Assembly (NCBI GenBank): GCA_023515745.1
Contig: JALECJ010000257.1
Location: 2,854,687 to 2,918,686, forward strand
DNA from: Amoeboaphelidium protococcarum
Lineage: Eukaryota; Aphelidiomycota; Aphelidea
Reading direction: 5' to 3'
DNA length: 64,000 nt
In this document: one piece after another, positions 24,592 through 35,327 of the stretch
How positions within the stretch are numbered: the stretch's first letter is position 1
How the letters are laid out: each line of letters begins with the position of its first letter
Position numbers and translations under genes: made by a program
The notes under the pieces: generated by a model
The model's database searches: none
What the model was told of the DNA's origin: nothing
Seen by the model: the letters and a program-made list of their open reading frames with translations, nothing else

Positions 24592-27564
24592 TCATTTCAG
24601 AATACGACACAGGACATTCTTGACGCGGAATTCTTCTCCAGGCTATTATTGTTGTTATGTGTCATCTTTCACCTGCTTTAAGTACCAGCCAAAGCAAGAG
24701 GTTGGAGTATTATCAAGGCTCTGCAGTCTAACGTATTCACAATCAAGAGCGGCGTCTTCCTCTGCAGCGAAATTCCAGAGAACGTAAAATTCAGACTACG
24801 AAGTTGATGGTAAGTCAGGATAAGTACTCTCACTGCTATTACCTGTTCTGGATGAAGGCTAATCAGTAGCGAAATAAGCAAGTAGTTTTAGGCCAGACAT
24901 TGTGATTGAGATAGATTTAAGGTAAGCATTACGAGGAACGATATCGTGGGCAGCAAGACGATACAGGAATCCCACAGACTTTCCAGAGTATGGAGCTTTC
25001 CCAGCGTCTAATGCAGCCGCAATGTCGTAAACACAAATAGAATAAGGATCTTGATAGCTGGATACGAACAGGTAGCGTTTGGTTAATGCACAGACTGGAC
25101 GAGAGACAGCGATATGAGACCTTGGACTGAATGGTCTGGCATTAAGATCTTCATTCTCACCGCGGTGACTATCACCACTTCCAGGTCCGGTTGAAGAGCC
25201 AGATTAATCAACCTGTTCACGACGAGCTTTCAGTGGCGACATTTCAGGCTCAACAAAGGCATGCTTCAACTTTCCCGCGGCACTGACCAAAGCCACAACA
25301 CCATTACTCAATCCCACAAAAAACCCAGCAGAGTTTGCCTCCAGAAACTGTACCTACACCCTGTCCAACTATTGACTGACGGTCGACTGTAATAGCGTCT
25401 TCAAATCGGCACGATCTCGCTGCCCGGTTGGAAACTTCCAAATAGCCATATCACCATCCACAGTGCACGAAGCAAAACAAGAATCATATCCGTTGATAAA
25501 TGCAACTTACTTGCTATGTGCCTATACACTGACCATGCAAACGAAGCTTGGCTTATCAGCTGTATTCTACATAGTCCAAAATCTAAGAGATCCGTCCTAG
25601 TGCCCAGTAGCAATGGTAGGACTTCCACTTACCACGAGTGGATTTACGGCGGACATGAGAAAAGATGCACAGGAAACTTCAGATACATCTTTGTTGTTGT
25701 CAGTATTATTTTATCCGCTGGGTGTCAGCAATCTTTGCATAAACTTATTCTATGGATTCTCACGTTGTATTATTACAGCCACACTTCTTGTTGAATTAAG
25801 TACGACCAAATGATCCTTGGTAAAATGAAATTTACGAGTATGACTATTGGAATCACACAAGATAGGCAGACCATTTAATTACCCTTTACGCCAGACAATG
25901 TCATTTTTTTGGGCGTCAGATGTAGGAGTATCAGTGGACATGGCATTAGAAACTGTTATAAGCCTGCGATCGTATCTCTAATCCAAAACATTTTAGTGCC
26001 CAGCATAAACCAGCTCCCAGTTCTTTGGTTTTAAAGTCAGATAAGAAGAGTCAATAAAGTTGGCCAGCACTCTTCTCTTCCACTCCTCAGGATCAGCCAT
26101 AGACGGCCGACGTTGATTCTGAACATATTCAGACTATTTCAACCGTTTAGGGGACAGCATGATAACTTCATCTTCACCTTATTTACCATCTTCGTGCCTT
26201 CTTTTACCACCAACCGACTTCCTACTTTGATTACTCGTTTTAAATTGTCTTGTCCTCGACACAAAAGGCCTTTCGTACTGAGGCAAATCATGGATTATAG
26301 ACTGCAGGACCATCTTAAGATTATCCAAAGGCACTTCGGTTTGAATATCTACACCAGCAACCAGACTGGGCATCTCATCCAAAATAGATTAAGAACTTTT
26401 AATTACATCTTTTCCCATTGAGAGCATCATTGAAGGATTCTGACTCTTTGCCACATTCCCAGCAACCTTGAATTACATTGACAGATCACAATCGACAAGC
26501 TAGAGGGATTTAAGCTACTTCTCAAATTAATCCTTCTTCATGATGACTTGATTATCAATTTCACTCAACATGGCAATTTCCGTCTACTGCAGCAACTGTC
26601 TCAGAGTGTCAAACCTTAATCTCAAATTGCGGCGAGCGTCCACATGATTGAGCTCCAATAGATTAACGTGTTTCTTCAACAGAGACCTTGAAATGCCAAT
26701 TTTAGTCTACTCCATCTTGAAAGACTTACGAAGACTTTACAACCTCTATTGCACCTAGCTAGTGACACGGTCGATCATTTAGATTTCATGACCCTTGTGA
26801 CGAGAGCTGATACTACACTCAAAGCATAGAGCACCATCGCAATCAGTACAAATTGTGGTGCCCTTGACGAGTTCCTTCTTTTACTCGTGATCTCGACAAT
26901 ACAGCTACTCCTGCTATCCATCCAGCCAGTCCAACTCAAATGGTTACAGTATGTGCCTACTCGTACCCCTGCCAGAGTGTATACGATGCGTACAAGAGAC
27001 ACATAAATACATTTCACACTGCGCACAGAAGAATTCAGTGCTTGCCTCGTCACATTCATTGCAGATGACAATAGATTCTCGGATGTTCTCACATTAAGCA
27101 ATCACACTATCAGCAGGTTACAAGCTATCGGCATTGCGTAATTCAGTTTTCACTCTGCACACTGGACAACATATAAATTCACCATCAGCTTGAGACTTCG
27201 AATTCTCAGAATAGATTGGAAGCGTTTAAACACATGAGGAGCAGAAAGAGTGACCACACTGCAATAATACCGGTTTAACATCTCTCACCAAGAGGTGCAA
27301 ACAGACGGGACACGATAGAGTATGAATCAGCCTAAGTAACTAATCATCAGAATGCGGCAATTCTTACGTGCTCTAAAATTCAATAGTCTGCGCACCAGCT
27401 TGAATTTCAACAGCAGATGGACGACCAGCATCAATATCTTCACCCGTCAGATCAATCTCGATTTGGAATGGCTTGGAACTCACAACTTCCCTATTACGAC
27501 TCAAGTCTTCACTAGACCCGAGAAGTCTCTAGAGAAATTTGGGTGCCTAAAAAGAGCTCAACAT
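24592..27564 (-). CDS. TRIM-like RING/B-box/coiled-coil protein with WD-repeat C-terminus
   Basis: One uninterrupted 990-residue frame runs from ATG 27564 to TGA 24592. A RING finger lies at about 82-140: CPVCLHLL, CGHSFCSSC, then CCPVCR. Two B-box-like zinc modules follow (about 160-255: CNECDEAS, CAQCEMYLCVSC, then CRDH, CTDCDGALCFEC and SSRHKGH). A long coiled coil comes next (about 260-400), then a basic linker near 450-485. From about 488 the protein becomes beta-propeller-like, with WD signatures TIATGHQDGSLRFW and FASCTVDGDMAIWKF. RBCC proteins are ubiquitin E3 ligases whose C-terminal domain picks the substrate. A WD propeller there is uncommon (TRIM37 uses MATH, many use SPRY). An internal Met at 26100 could start a separate WD protein, but no TGA separates the two parts. 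Confidence 0.8.
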
Positions 27565-27628
27565 GTAATTGATAACTAAATTGTAGACAAGTTGTTGCAG
27601 GTTGAATACAGTATAAGATAAAAGGGAT

Positions 27629-27653
27629 AGAGAGAGAGAGAGAGAGAGAGAGA
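27629..27653. repeat. GA dinucleotide microsatellite
   Basis: An uninterrupted run of about 12 AG units lies 65 bases upstream of the TRIM-like start codon. The spacer 27565-27875 otherwise shows only an ACGCGT (27709-27714) in a GAAACGCGTC context. Confidence 0.8.
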
Positions 27654-27708
27654 TGAGAAAGCGCGTTTCAAAAAAAAGAAAAGTCAGCTGAAACAGAATT
27701 GAGTTGAA

Positions 27709-27714
27709 ACGCGT
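27709..27714. promoter_or_regulatory. ACGCGT motif upstream of TRIM-like gene
   Basis: This copy lies about 145 bases before the start at 27564, in the GAAACGCGT context also seen at 8685, 14562 and 40960. Confidence 0.4.
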
Positions 27715-27875
27715 CTCGCGGAATCTTTAGAGATTGAAGGACAATAATGCAGAAGTAAAGACTAAGCAATATTTTTTAAGTAAGTATTAGCTATCAATGG
27801 TGTAACTTGTTACGCTAAAAAATGCTATGGAATATATTGTTAAGCTTGAGCACAATTAAGAGAAGTCCGCAAACA

Positions 27876-28226
27876 TCAAGCATCTATTTCGCGTTGAAAA
27901 ATGAGGCAATTGTACTAATTTTTTTCTAAAGTAAATTGTAACATACATTTAATGCTGTAATACTGTAAAGTTTCAAATGATTCGACAAACTCTGAAAAAG
28001 GTTATCCGAACAGCGCACAGTTTGGGAGCTCGTTTGCGCCGTTAGAGCCCCAAGCTGGGCCGATTTGCATAATAGCTAGTCTCTGACCAGTCAAAACACC
28101 AACGATTCTTTGGAACTGGCAATTTGATTTTGTTTGATAATCTCTAAAAGCTGAACAGATTTCAGTTATTCTATAGGATGTGATGTGATTTGGGATAGAA
28201 GATTGATTCTCTGTTTGGAGAATCAT
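27876..28226 (-). CDS. hypothetical small protein (weak)
   Basis: This 116-residue frame runs from ATG 28226 to TGA 27876. The composition is protein-like (GVLTGQRLAIMQIGPAWG), but I recognise nothing. It lies at the edge of a decayed accessory stretch and may be chance or a relic. Confidence 0.25.
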
Positions 28227-28789
28227 TTCTTTCCCTTTGAAAGAATTTAACAACACGCAACTCACTCACGCTCGTTCAATACCCAACACACTTTGTCGGA
28301 AAATTTGGCCGCAATTGAGTAAAAAATTTAAGAACTGTTAAGAATGAGCTGAATCCTATTAATGTTATATTAACAAAGATTGGACAGAATTAGGCTGAGA
28401 TAAATATGAGCAACACTTGATGAAAAATGAACAACAGTTGATGAATTAGCGTCTGGCTGTCACTGAAATTGAGTAGGGAAATATCCCTAAAATTTATTTT
28501 AGGCCGCTACCGAGAGACTGATCAGTCTTACATTTACATTTACGTCGGGTTCGACATCCGGTTGCTAGGTTGAAAGTACTGGCGAACAGCCTTGGACAAA
28601 TATCGATCAACAAAAGACCGCTTTTCCTTAAACAATTGCCGATTGTCTAGACCAATCATGTCATGATCGGCATGATTGGTCACTCATTGTGACACATGCG
28701 TCTCATTTCGTTGCAACAAAGCGCTATCAAAATCACGGCATACCATTTCAGTTTTTGAAGATATAAGAAACCGACCATCGTATCAAATG

Positions 28790-29294
28790 AAAGATGTCTT
28801 TTAATGGCGAGCTATTGGGTGTTCGTCTCTACTAGTGCATTCGGCATTGGTGTGGAATTCCGGACATTCGATATGCCATTCACGCAGGTCCGAGCTACAC
28901 CTTTCTGCACTACATCCAAGAGGCTGGACGCGGTGGACGACATGGAGATCCTACTCTGTGTATGCTGGTCGATAATAGCTAACACGAAACGTACGAAATC
29001 TCAACAGCCTCGCATTCTATTTCCGATCCAGACTTGAAACAACAATTGCCAATGTATGTTTTGAATGCTTTCGTTTTATGGCTGAACTACAATACTCATT
29101 TTGATTAAAGTACAATAGTCATAATCAACACGAAGTAAATGGCTACCAATTTGGCTAAATTGAAATTTGGCAATGCGCAGTAGCTTTATAGTCAATTTTT
29201 ATCTGCTTCTAATTCTCTTCTTATCTATCATAAGATCTTAACTACGGTAACTGAGCTAAATGAGAAGTAGCATTTATTCAGCTTTGAGAAATGA
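28790..29294 (+). pseudogene. RecQ-type helicase C-terminal fragment, frameshifted
   Basis: The motif V region of a RecQ-like superfamily 2 helicase, STSAFGIGVEF, is read in one frame near 28832-28864. From 28869 the next frame continues with IHAGPSYTFLHYIQEAGRGG and RHGDPTLCMLVDN (motif VI, Q-x2-GRxGR) to TGA 29292. A one-base shift near 28866 separates them. No upstream helicase motifs (Walker A, DEAH) are readable in 28300-28800, so only the 3' part survives. Fragments such as ADCQIDEDALSTYEDDHF (about 29556-29610) downstream may be further remains. RecQ paralogues of this type are common in fungal accessory and subtelomeric DNA (telomere-linked helicases). That link here is inference. Confidence 0.65.
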
Positions 29295-29933
29295 AATATT
29301 GTTTGCTCTGATTTGTGTATTTGAGAATGCTCGTGTTCCATAAACCTCTGTATCGCTGGGAATCTCAATAATGACTTCGCCATGAGTATGAATCGCGTAA
29401 TATTAACAGTCTCTTCATCAGGAAGCTAAACGTCTCCAACTAAAAGGCTATCTTATCTTTAAACCTTTGAAGAAATTTTATTCCATTGATATTACTAAAG
29501 TGTTGGTGTGGTAAAAATTCCTGAAACAATTCTCACGTGTATGATATATGCTGATTGCTAGATCGATGAAGATGCACTGTCAACCTATGAAGATGACCAT
29601 TTCCTCGATTAATTAGTCAAGTACAAGGGCTCAATTTGCAGTGGCGATTTACATCTTTGTAAAAAGAGTCACCACAATCGACTTCCAAATAAGAGTCAAT
29701 CGTCAATGAACCACAGAGCGAAACATCTACCGAACCCCCGATATTGTGGAGTCACCGCTTAAAATTTTAAGTTCGAATGATCTTTAAAAGCATTAAGTGA
29801 AATGAGTGAATAAATACGATTATATCGAATCAATAGGTGCCTAACTTCTTATCATACCGAGTACTTACAGTCGCAATTCATTCTCCGGTTGGTTCAAATA
29901 ACAATAACAATAAATTTTAGGCCAGCCCCAGGC

Positions 29934-29957
29934 ACGGCTCTGACGCGTCAGAGTCGT
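29934..29957. repeat. 24-base near-perfect palindrome centred on ACGCGT
   Basis: The core CTCTGACGCGTCAGAG (29938-29953) is a perfect 16-base palindrome. Three of the next four flanking pairs also match. It lies in a non-coding stretch between the RecQ relic and a small putative gene. Confidence 0.8.
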
Positions 29958-30015
29958 GACGACTCCAGGGGGTCAACGTATTGTTAAATCTTAAATCCGT
30001 CAAGTAGTGAAGGTC

Positions 30016-30541
30016 ATGCGTGGGAATAAGTTTGGAGATAGTCTTTTAATAGTCTCTTGGTACAGCATGCAATTATGTAGCCTATCACAGGTAAGGCGAT
30101 GCAAAGATTCTTGTATATGGTGAACTGGTTTCAAGTGTATGTAAGGACAGTGCAAGGATGATGAAGAGGGTGACATTTATGAGAATAATCTGAGATTAGT
30201 TCAACAATTTATGTTGCAAGACAGTTGTATTATTCTTGTAACAGGATCTGTGTGCTCGGGCTGTGAAACGCGAGCAAAATTTGCCTGTAGTCAAATCCGT
30301 GTTTGTTGAAAGAGATGGTGAATGGGAGCTGGACTAGATACAGCGCCGCCTATAATGTCTAGAGATGTCTTAAGGTGGAATACAGCAAGCTCTGAAGCAC
30401 TATACCTTGGCCTAAGATGCATTAATTGTTGTAGAACCAAGCGGCTTGGCGGGATTGGAGCGGGATGCTCAACTTTTTGTGTTAGAGGCGTTAACGGTCG
30501 GTCAAGTTATGAAGATTGACGCGTTAACGAGTGATTGGTGA
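30016..30541 (+). CDS. hypothetical small protein, two exons (tentative)
   Basis: Exon 30016-30090 ends at CAG followed by GTAAGG. A long open exon 30245-30541 follows an AACAG acceptor. The phase is kept and the result is 123 residues ending at TGA 30539. The second exon looks like a real helical protein, with VVKSVFVERDGEWELDQI and LKHYTLAQDALIVVEP. The family is unknown. The proposed intron (154 bases) is longer than others here, so the first exon may be wrong or an extra exon may hide inside. An ACGCGT lies within its last codons. Confidence 0.35.
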
Positions 30542-30593
30542 CCAGGAGTTTGTCGCCTCTTTTCTTTGGGGGGATTTTTTGGAATAGGAATTT

Positions 30594-30712
30594 TGAGTAA
30601 TTTAATATAATATTATCTGAAAATAGTGTTTTCCATGACTGACAAATATGTCCATTGGAACGGTGGTTCCCGTGTCTCTGCTGGTATTAATAATACGGGC
30701 AGCCCACGTAAC
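30594..30712 (+). repeat. 119-base repeat, copy B
   Basis: This copy aligns without gaps to the reverse complement of 20822-20940 with 15 mismatches. It lies immediately upstream of, and partly inside, the open frame of the LRR gene at 30835-31563. Confidence 0.75.
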
Positions 30713-30834
30713 ATTTTGGAGCATTCGTAGATCATTTGGGAGTTGGAGGGCGCTCATATTCAGTATCCGGTATTAGAGCATTGTGCTCCTGCCCAGAAAA
30801 ATTGGCATGTCTGCAATCATTTGATGGTTCTCAT

Positions 30835-31563
30835 ATGTTTGCCTTGTAAAAAAGAACAAGCCGTTCCTTTGCTCTGCTGGTGGAATCCCTTCTCTAGTTG
30901 AATCGCGTCAAGGATGTAAATTTCAATCATAATTCCTTGCCAGCTGCGTGTTGCGCCTCCTTGGCTGAATTATTGCAATTTTCACCCCTGGAAGCTTTGC
31001 ATTTGAAAGATGTTGGCCTTAACGCTGATGCTCTTTTGATGTTAGCAGCTGGAATTAATCATGCCAAAGCTTTGCGCTTAATTGATCTGACGTCCAACCT
31101 GTTTGCAGGCGGTGGAGGCCTCCTATAGTATTTCGGAGCTTCCGCTCATAATTTGACGAGTTTGACGGTGGCAAGTTGCAGGATGGACGCTTATGATTCT
31201 TGTTAACTATTGCTAGGACTCAAGGCTGCGCTAAAGTTGGAATGTTTGAACATCAATGATAACTGTCTCTCCGTTGGGTCTGATGAAGATGGAGCTGATT
31301 TTCAGTCGGTTGGCGGAGATCAATTGGCTGATAGTATTTCGAGCTGGAGTAGCCTTCGCACGCTGAATATTAGTGATTGCTTTCTCTTTCCAACATCGTT
31401 GGTGGAAATTTTTAAATTGCTAGCTGCTCACGCATAATAATTGTAATAGTTGAGTGCTGCTGATAATGACTGGAGTCCTGCGCTGTCATATTTACTAACT
31501 GAGATTGGGACTCAATGGGCTACGCAATGTCTCACTGAATGCGAGATTAAAGACGATGAGTGA
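30835..31563 (+). CDS. RanGAP-like leucine-rich-repeat protein, 5' end uncertain
   Basis: The frame ends at TGA 31561 and is open back to about 30643, but the first ATG in it is at 30835, giving 242 residues. Ribonuclease-inhibitor type repeats are visible: VKDVNFNHNSLPAACCASLA, LEALHLKDVGLNADALLMLA, LRLIDLTSNLFAGGGGLLQY, LECLNINDNCLSVGSDED and LRTLNISDCFLFPTSLVEIF. The layout resembles the LRR body of RanGAP/Rna1. The N-terminal repeats expected of a full RanGAP are missing, and the copy-B repeat occupies that place. It could be a truncated duplicate or have an undetected upstream exon. The acidic end (EIKDDE) is much shorter than the acidic tail of Rna1. Confidence 0.5.
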
Positions 31564-31620
31564 ATAACTCTTATCCTTTCAGAATCAGAAGAAGATTACT
31601 AATATACACAATGTTTTAAA

Positions 31621-31866
31621 ATGCTTGTGGTTGCACTGCCAATTTTATCATTCACTTTCGGTACGAATTTCATTCCATATTAATATGCTACACGTCGTCT
31701 CAACTCCCCACCTTTGTGGGCTATGTGTCCATTAGTTGAACCAAACGAAAGAGTGTATTAGATTTGGTCAGTGATTATCCGATTACCAACTTTTAACAGC
31801 CATGCTAAGAACATCGCCTTCCATCATAGACCGGACTACAGTACAAATGAGCTGGAACTGTATTGA
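31621..31866 (+). CDS. hypothetical small protein (81 residues)
   Basis: An ATG at 31621 opens 81 codons ending at TGA 31864. The N-terminus is hydrophobic (LVVALPILSF) and could be a signal peptide or anchor. The rest is polar with several aromatic residues. It fits between the LRR gene and the ABC transporter tail. There is no recognised family, so it is tentative. Confidence 0.3.
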
Positions 31867-31939
31867 CGCGTATGATAGTGCCAAGTACAGACTCAAGAAA
31901 GATAAATAATTATATTACAAATTAAGGTTTATTCCGGAT

Positions 31940-34834
31940 TCAATCCACGTCCTTCAAAACCTTAATAAACACATCTTGTAGAGAAGTTTCCGTAATTTCG
32001 TAATCCAGTATGGTAAAGTTCAATTCACGGCCAGCTTTCAGTGCGAGGCGACTCTCTTTGGCTTTGGCCATCAAACTCATGGCGGAGGACCATAATATAG
32101 ACTAAGGACCATCAATATCAGTCTTTGGAATGACGGATACTTTCAGAATACTTCCGCTGGACACAATCGGCATTTAATAGCGGAATCGACGTGAAGTAAA
32201 AGAGTACAATACAGAATTACAATAAGTGGATAAGTGCGGACAGATTGCTCCTTCAACTGCTTCCACAACAAAATCAGCCAACTCAAAATCGCTAAGACCA
32301 CTGCTGCTTTACTCGGAACTAAGACGAGCAACATTTAATGTTAAAGTGTGACCAACACTAAACTTTTATTTCAGATAATCAGGCGCGCCAATACAATTCA
32401 GCTACCCATGAGACATGATTCCAACTCGATTGCACAAACGATCCGCCTCATCAATGTTATGTGTTGTCAGAATTACAGTCAACGGATCACTGCTGGCTCT
32501 TCTGGCTTCATAAACAAGACTAAAAACCTCCCATAAGTGTCGTCTGGTAACAATATCTAATCCAGATGAAGGTTCATCCAAAAATAAAACCTGTGGGTCG
32601 CCTATCAAAGCAATGGCCAGAGATAGACGCCTCCGCATTCCACCACTGAGTTCCTTGGCAAGCTTATGTCTATTACTTAGAAGGCCAACAATGTCTAAAA
32701 CTTGCGAAACTTTAGCTTTCAACTATGATTATTATACACCTTTCAAGCCTGCAAAGAATATCAAATGCTCCTCACACGACAACTTGGAGTAATATACATC
32801 AAATTGCATGCAGACACCAATAGATTTCTAAATCTGTACCATGTCATTGACGATGTCCAACTACATATTGTCGTAAAATGCATTTCCGCCCGAAGGCTAC
32901 AGTAGTCCAGTGAGACAAGATATCAATGTAGTCTTGGCAGCTCCATTGGCACCCAACAGTCCAAACACCTCACCTTTCGCCATACGCAGATAGAATGGCT
33001 TCAAAGCCACATCTTCACACCCGGCATATCGTTTGGTCAATCCATTGATAATGACTGAAGATTCAACATTATCTCCGTCGTTCAAGACATGATCTCTTTC
33101 GCGCCGAACATCCTCATCCATCAATAATAAATCGCTCTCACCACCACTATCCGCCTGCTCTTCAATCAAAACAGAAGCAGATCCTGGTAAAGACTACGAC
33201 TACTATTGCGTTTACAACTTACTGCCACTCCGCCATCCAAATACACCCTCAAATGGAAAAAGCCAATTTCTTTATACTCCATACTCTTTGGGTAAAATCT
33301 CGTAGATATACCAACTGAACACAAACATTACAACAGACTATACCAGCATGATTAATAGAATAGTACTAAATTACGTGGCACTGGTCAACGTTAGACTATC
33401 TTCCGAACCATTGGCAGTGCGAGCCCCATTTACGGTGCCATCAATTAGAGATCGGGAAGTTAAACAAAGGAGATTAATGCAAGCATCAGATATGATAAAG
33501 ATTAAGCGGTAAAAAGCAAACGGAGGCCACAGAATAAACCACCATAATGGTGGCGTTGAATTCATAAAAACTGTAGCATTGAGAAGATTACTTACGATAA
33601 CAGAGGCTATGATTAGGAAATATGACACTATGGATGAGGAGCGGGCAGAGTTGAACACTGTAGACAATAGGAATGATAGCGAAATCAGAACATTTCCCCA
33701 CAACAGAAAAGACACCAATATCACGACCCAGCTAGTCTCTGTGAATACTTTCATACTGAAGAGGAATCCAGTAAGCCAAGTCAATCCAAACACCAATAGA
33801 TACGATACCATATTGTAAACGTATGACACCAGCCAATACACTTTTATATCAAGACCAGACATTCTCATCATCATCAAAATCTTATCCTCCTTGTCCACAA
33901 CAATATTGGTAACAAAAACGGGTAGCATAAAAGATACCGCGAAGCATAGCAGATATGCACCAGCGACAGATCCAAGATCGAACGATGGGGCAGATTTCTC
34001 GGGCATTCCTTGATAATAAGTTTTGATAGATGGAATTGAAGATGAATTATGAATATTAACGCGCACAAAATCCCTGAGCAAAGCATTATTTATCAAATTC
34101 AGCTCAGATCCAATGCGATCAGCCTCTGGATATGCCAATTGAAAAATGCTCATCCGACCACTCTTGGGATCTATAGAAGGAAACCACCCACCATATCGCC
34201 CAGCGGGCATCAAAATGATATCAGCTTTGAAATTACCAGCACCAGACTTCTTCTGATAGTCATTAAACACAAACGCGCCTTGCGGAATCAAACAAGTAAA
34301 GTTGCGGCTAAGCAAAGCATTCTGCGCAATTTCAAGGGCAATCTTCCGCTAAGCTTTAGACAACTTTGGCTAAATACCATCTCTATCTTGTAATAACTCT
34401 CGCCAGTAGTTATGCTGTTCATATAAACGAAAATTCAAATCAGTCAACGTGGAGAATCGCTTAAATATTGGAAATCTATAGAATGGTAGGGATATATTCT
34501 GCATCTGAGCCAACAGACCACCAAGCTTCCCATCAATAGTGCGGCGACCAATATCGCTAGACTGCTTATTATTCTTAACCACAAAATAGAAATAGGGAAG
34601 GCCAGATAGAGAGCCATTCTTGGGAGTAATATCGCCCAAATCGTAAGGTGAAAAATCTTGAGCCTGCATTTAATCATTAAATCGCGCCAATTCATTATTG
34701 ATAATGATCTAGAACACACCAATCAAACTGACAATGAGTACTGGGATAAGCGCCTAAACCAACGTGCTCCATATATTACGTCGCTGTAGAATCCAGTTCT
34801 TGACCAAGAGCGCTCTAATCTATTGCCAAATCAT
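31940..34834 (-). CDS. half-size ABCA-type ABC transporter
   Basis: This single 964-residue frame runs from ATG 34834 to TGA 31940. The N-terminal membrane segment (about 23-43) is followed by a large loop to about 285, six or so membrane segments (290-500), then one nucleotide-binding domain. This is the ABCA half-transporter layout (TMD-NBD), usually linked to lipid export. The NBD shows GLLGANGAAKTTL near 625, the signature LSGGMRRRLSLA near 726, Walker B VLFLDEPSSGLD near 755 and the H-loop TTHNIDEAD. In the Walker A the glycine just before the catalytic lysine is alanine (GAAKTT for GAGKTT), which is unusual and may weaken ATP binding. Gln codons include many TAA/TAG. No introns were seen. 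The gene is divergent from the squalene epoxidase gene. Confidence 0.9.
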
Positions 34835-34953
34835 TATTGAATGTATATATGTTGATCTCTAGTTTTAACGTCGGCTGAGTGTGTGTGTGTGTTACGTTCA
34901 AGCGCGCCGAACAAAAGAGGAAGAAAACACATATGATGGGTGATTACTTCATC

Positions 34954-34959
34954 ACGCGT
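34954..34959. promoter_or_regulatory. ACGCGT motif in ABCA/ERG1 divergent spacer
   Basis: This copy lies 120 bases upstream of the ABC transporter start and about 370 bases before the squalene epoxidase start. The spacer 34835-35327 also holds a short GT repeat near 34879 and no gene. Confidence 0.4.
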
Positions 34960-35327
34960 GACTGAATGAAAGACTGAGTGAGGACAGAACGATGAACATC
35001 CCCTTAAAGAGGTTGAAACATGATTGAAATTGCTCTGTCTTTCATCATGAATAGTTGGCTGTGAGTTTGGTTCATCTCTATATTGTCATCAATACTACTC
35101 AGCTTTATTTCCTTTGTAAGTTATCATTTCAAGAGTATTATTTTTGTAATAAGTCCTAATTATTTTGAGGTTCAATTTTTTAAGCGGTTTGAGCCTCCTT
35201 GGGCGGTGATTGGGAAAATTTCTTGAAACACGAGAGACGCCACTTTTTTCTAAAAGATCGCAGTGTTTTTTTACTCTTGTTTACTCTCCCGGAGCTCAAG
35301 TCTCATTGTAATAGGTCGCTGGTGGAG

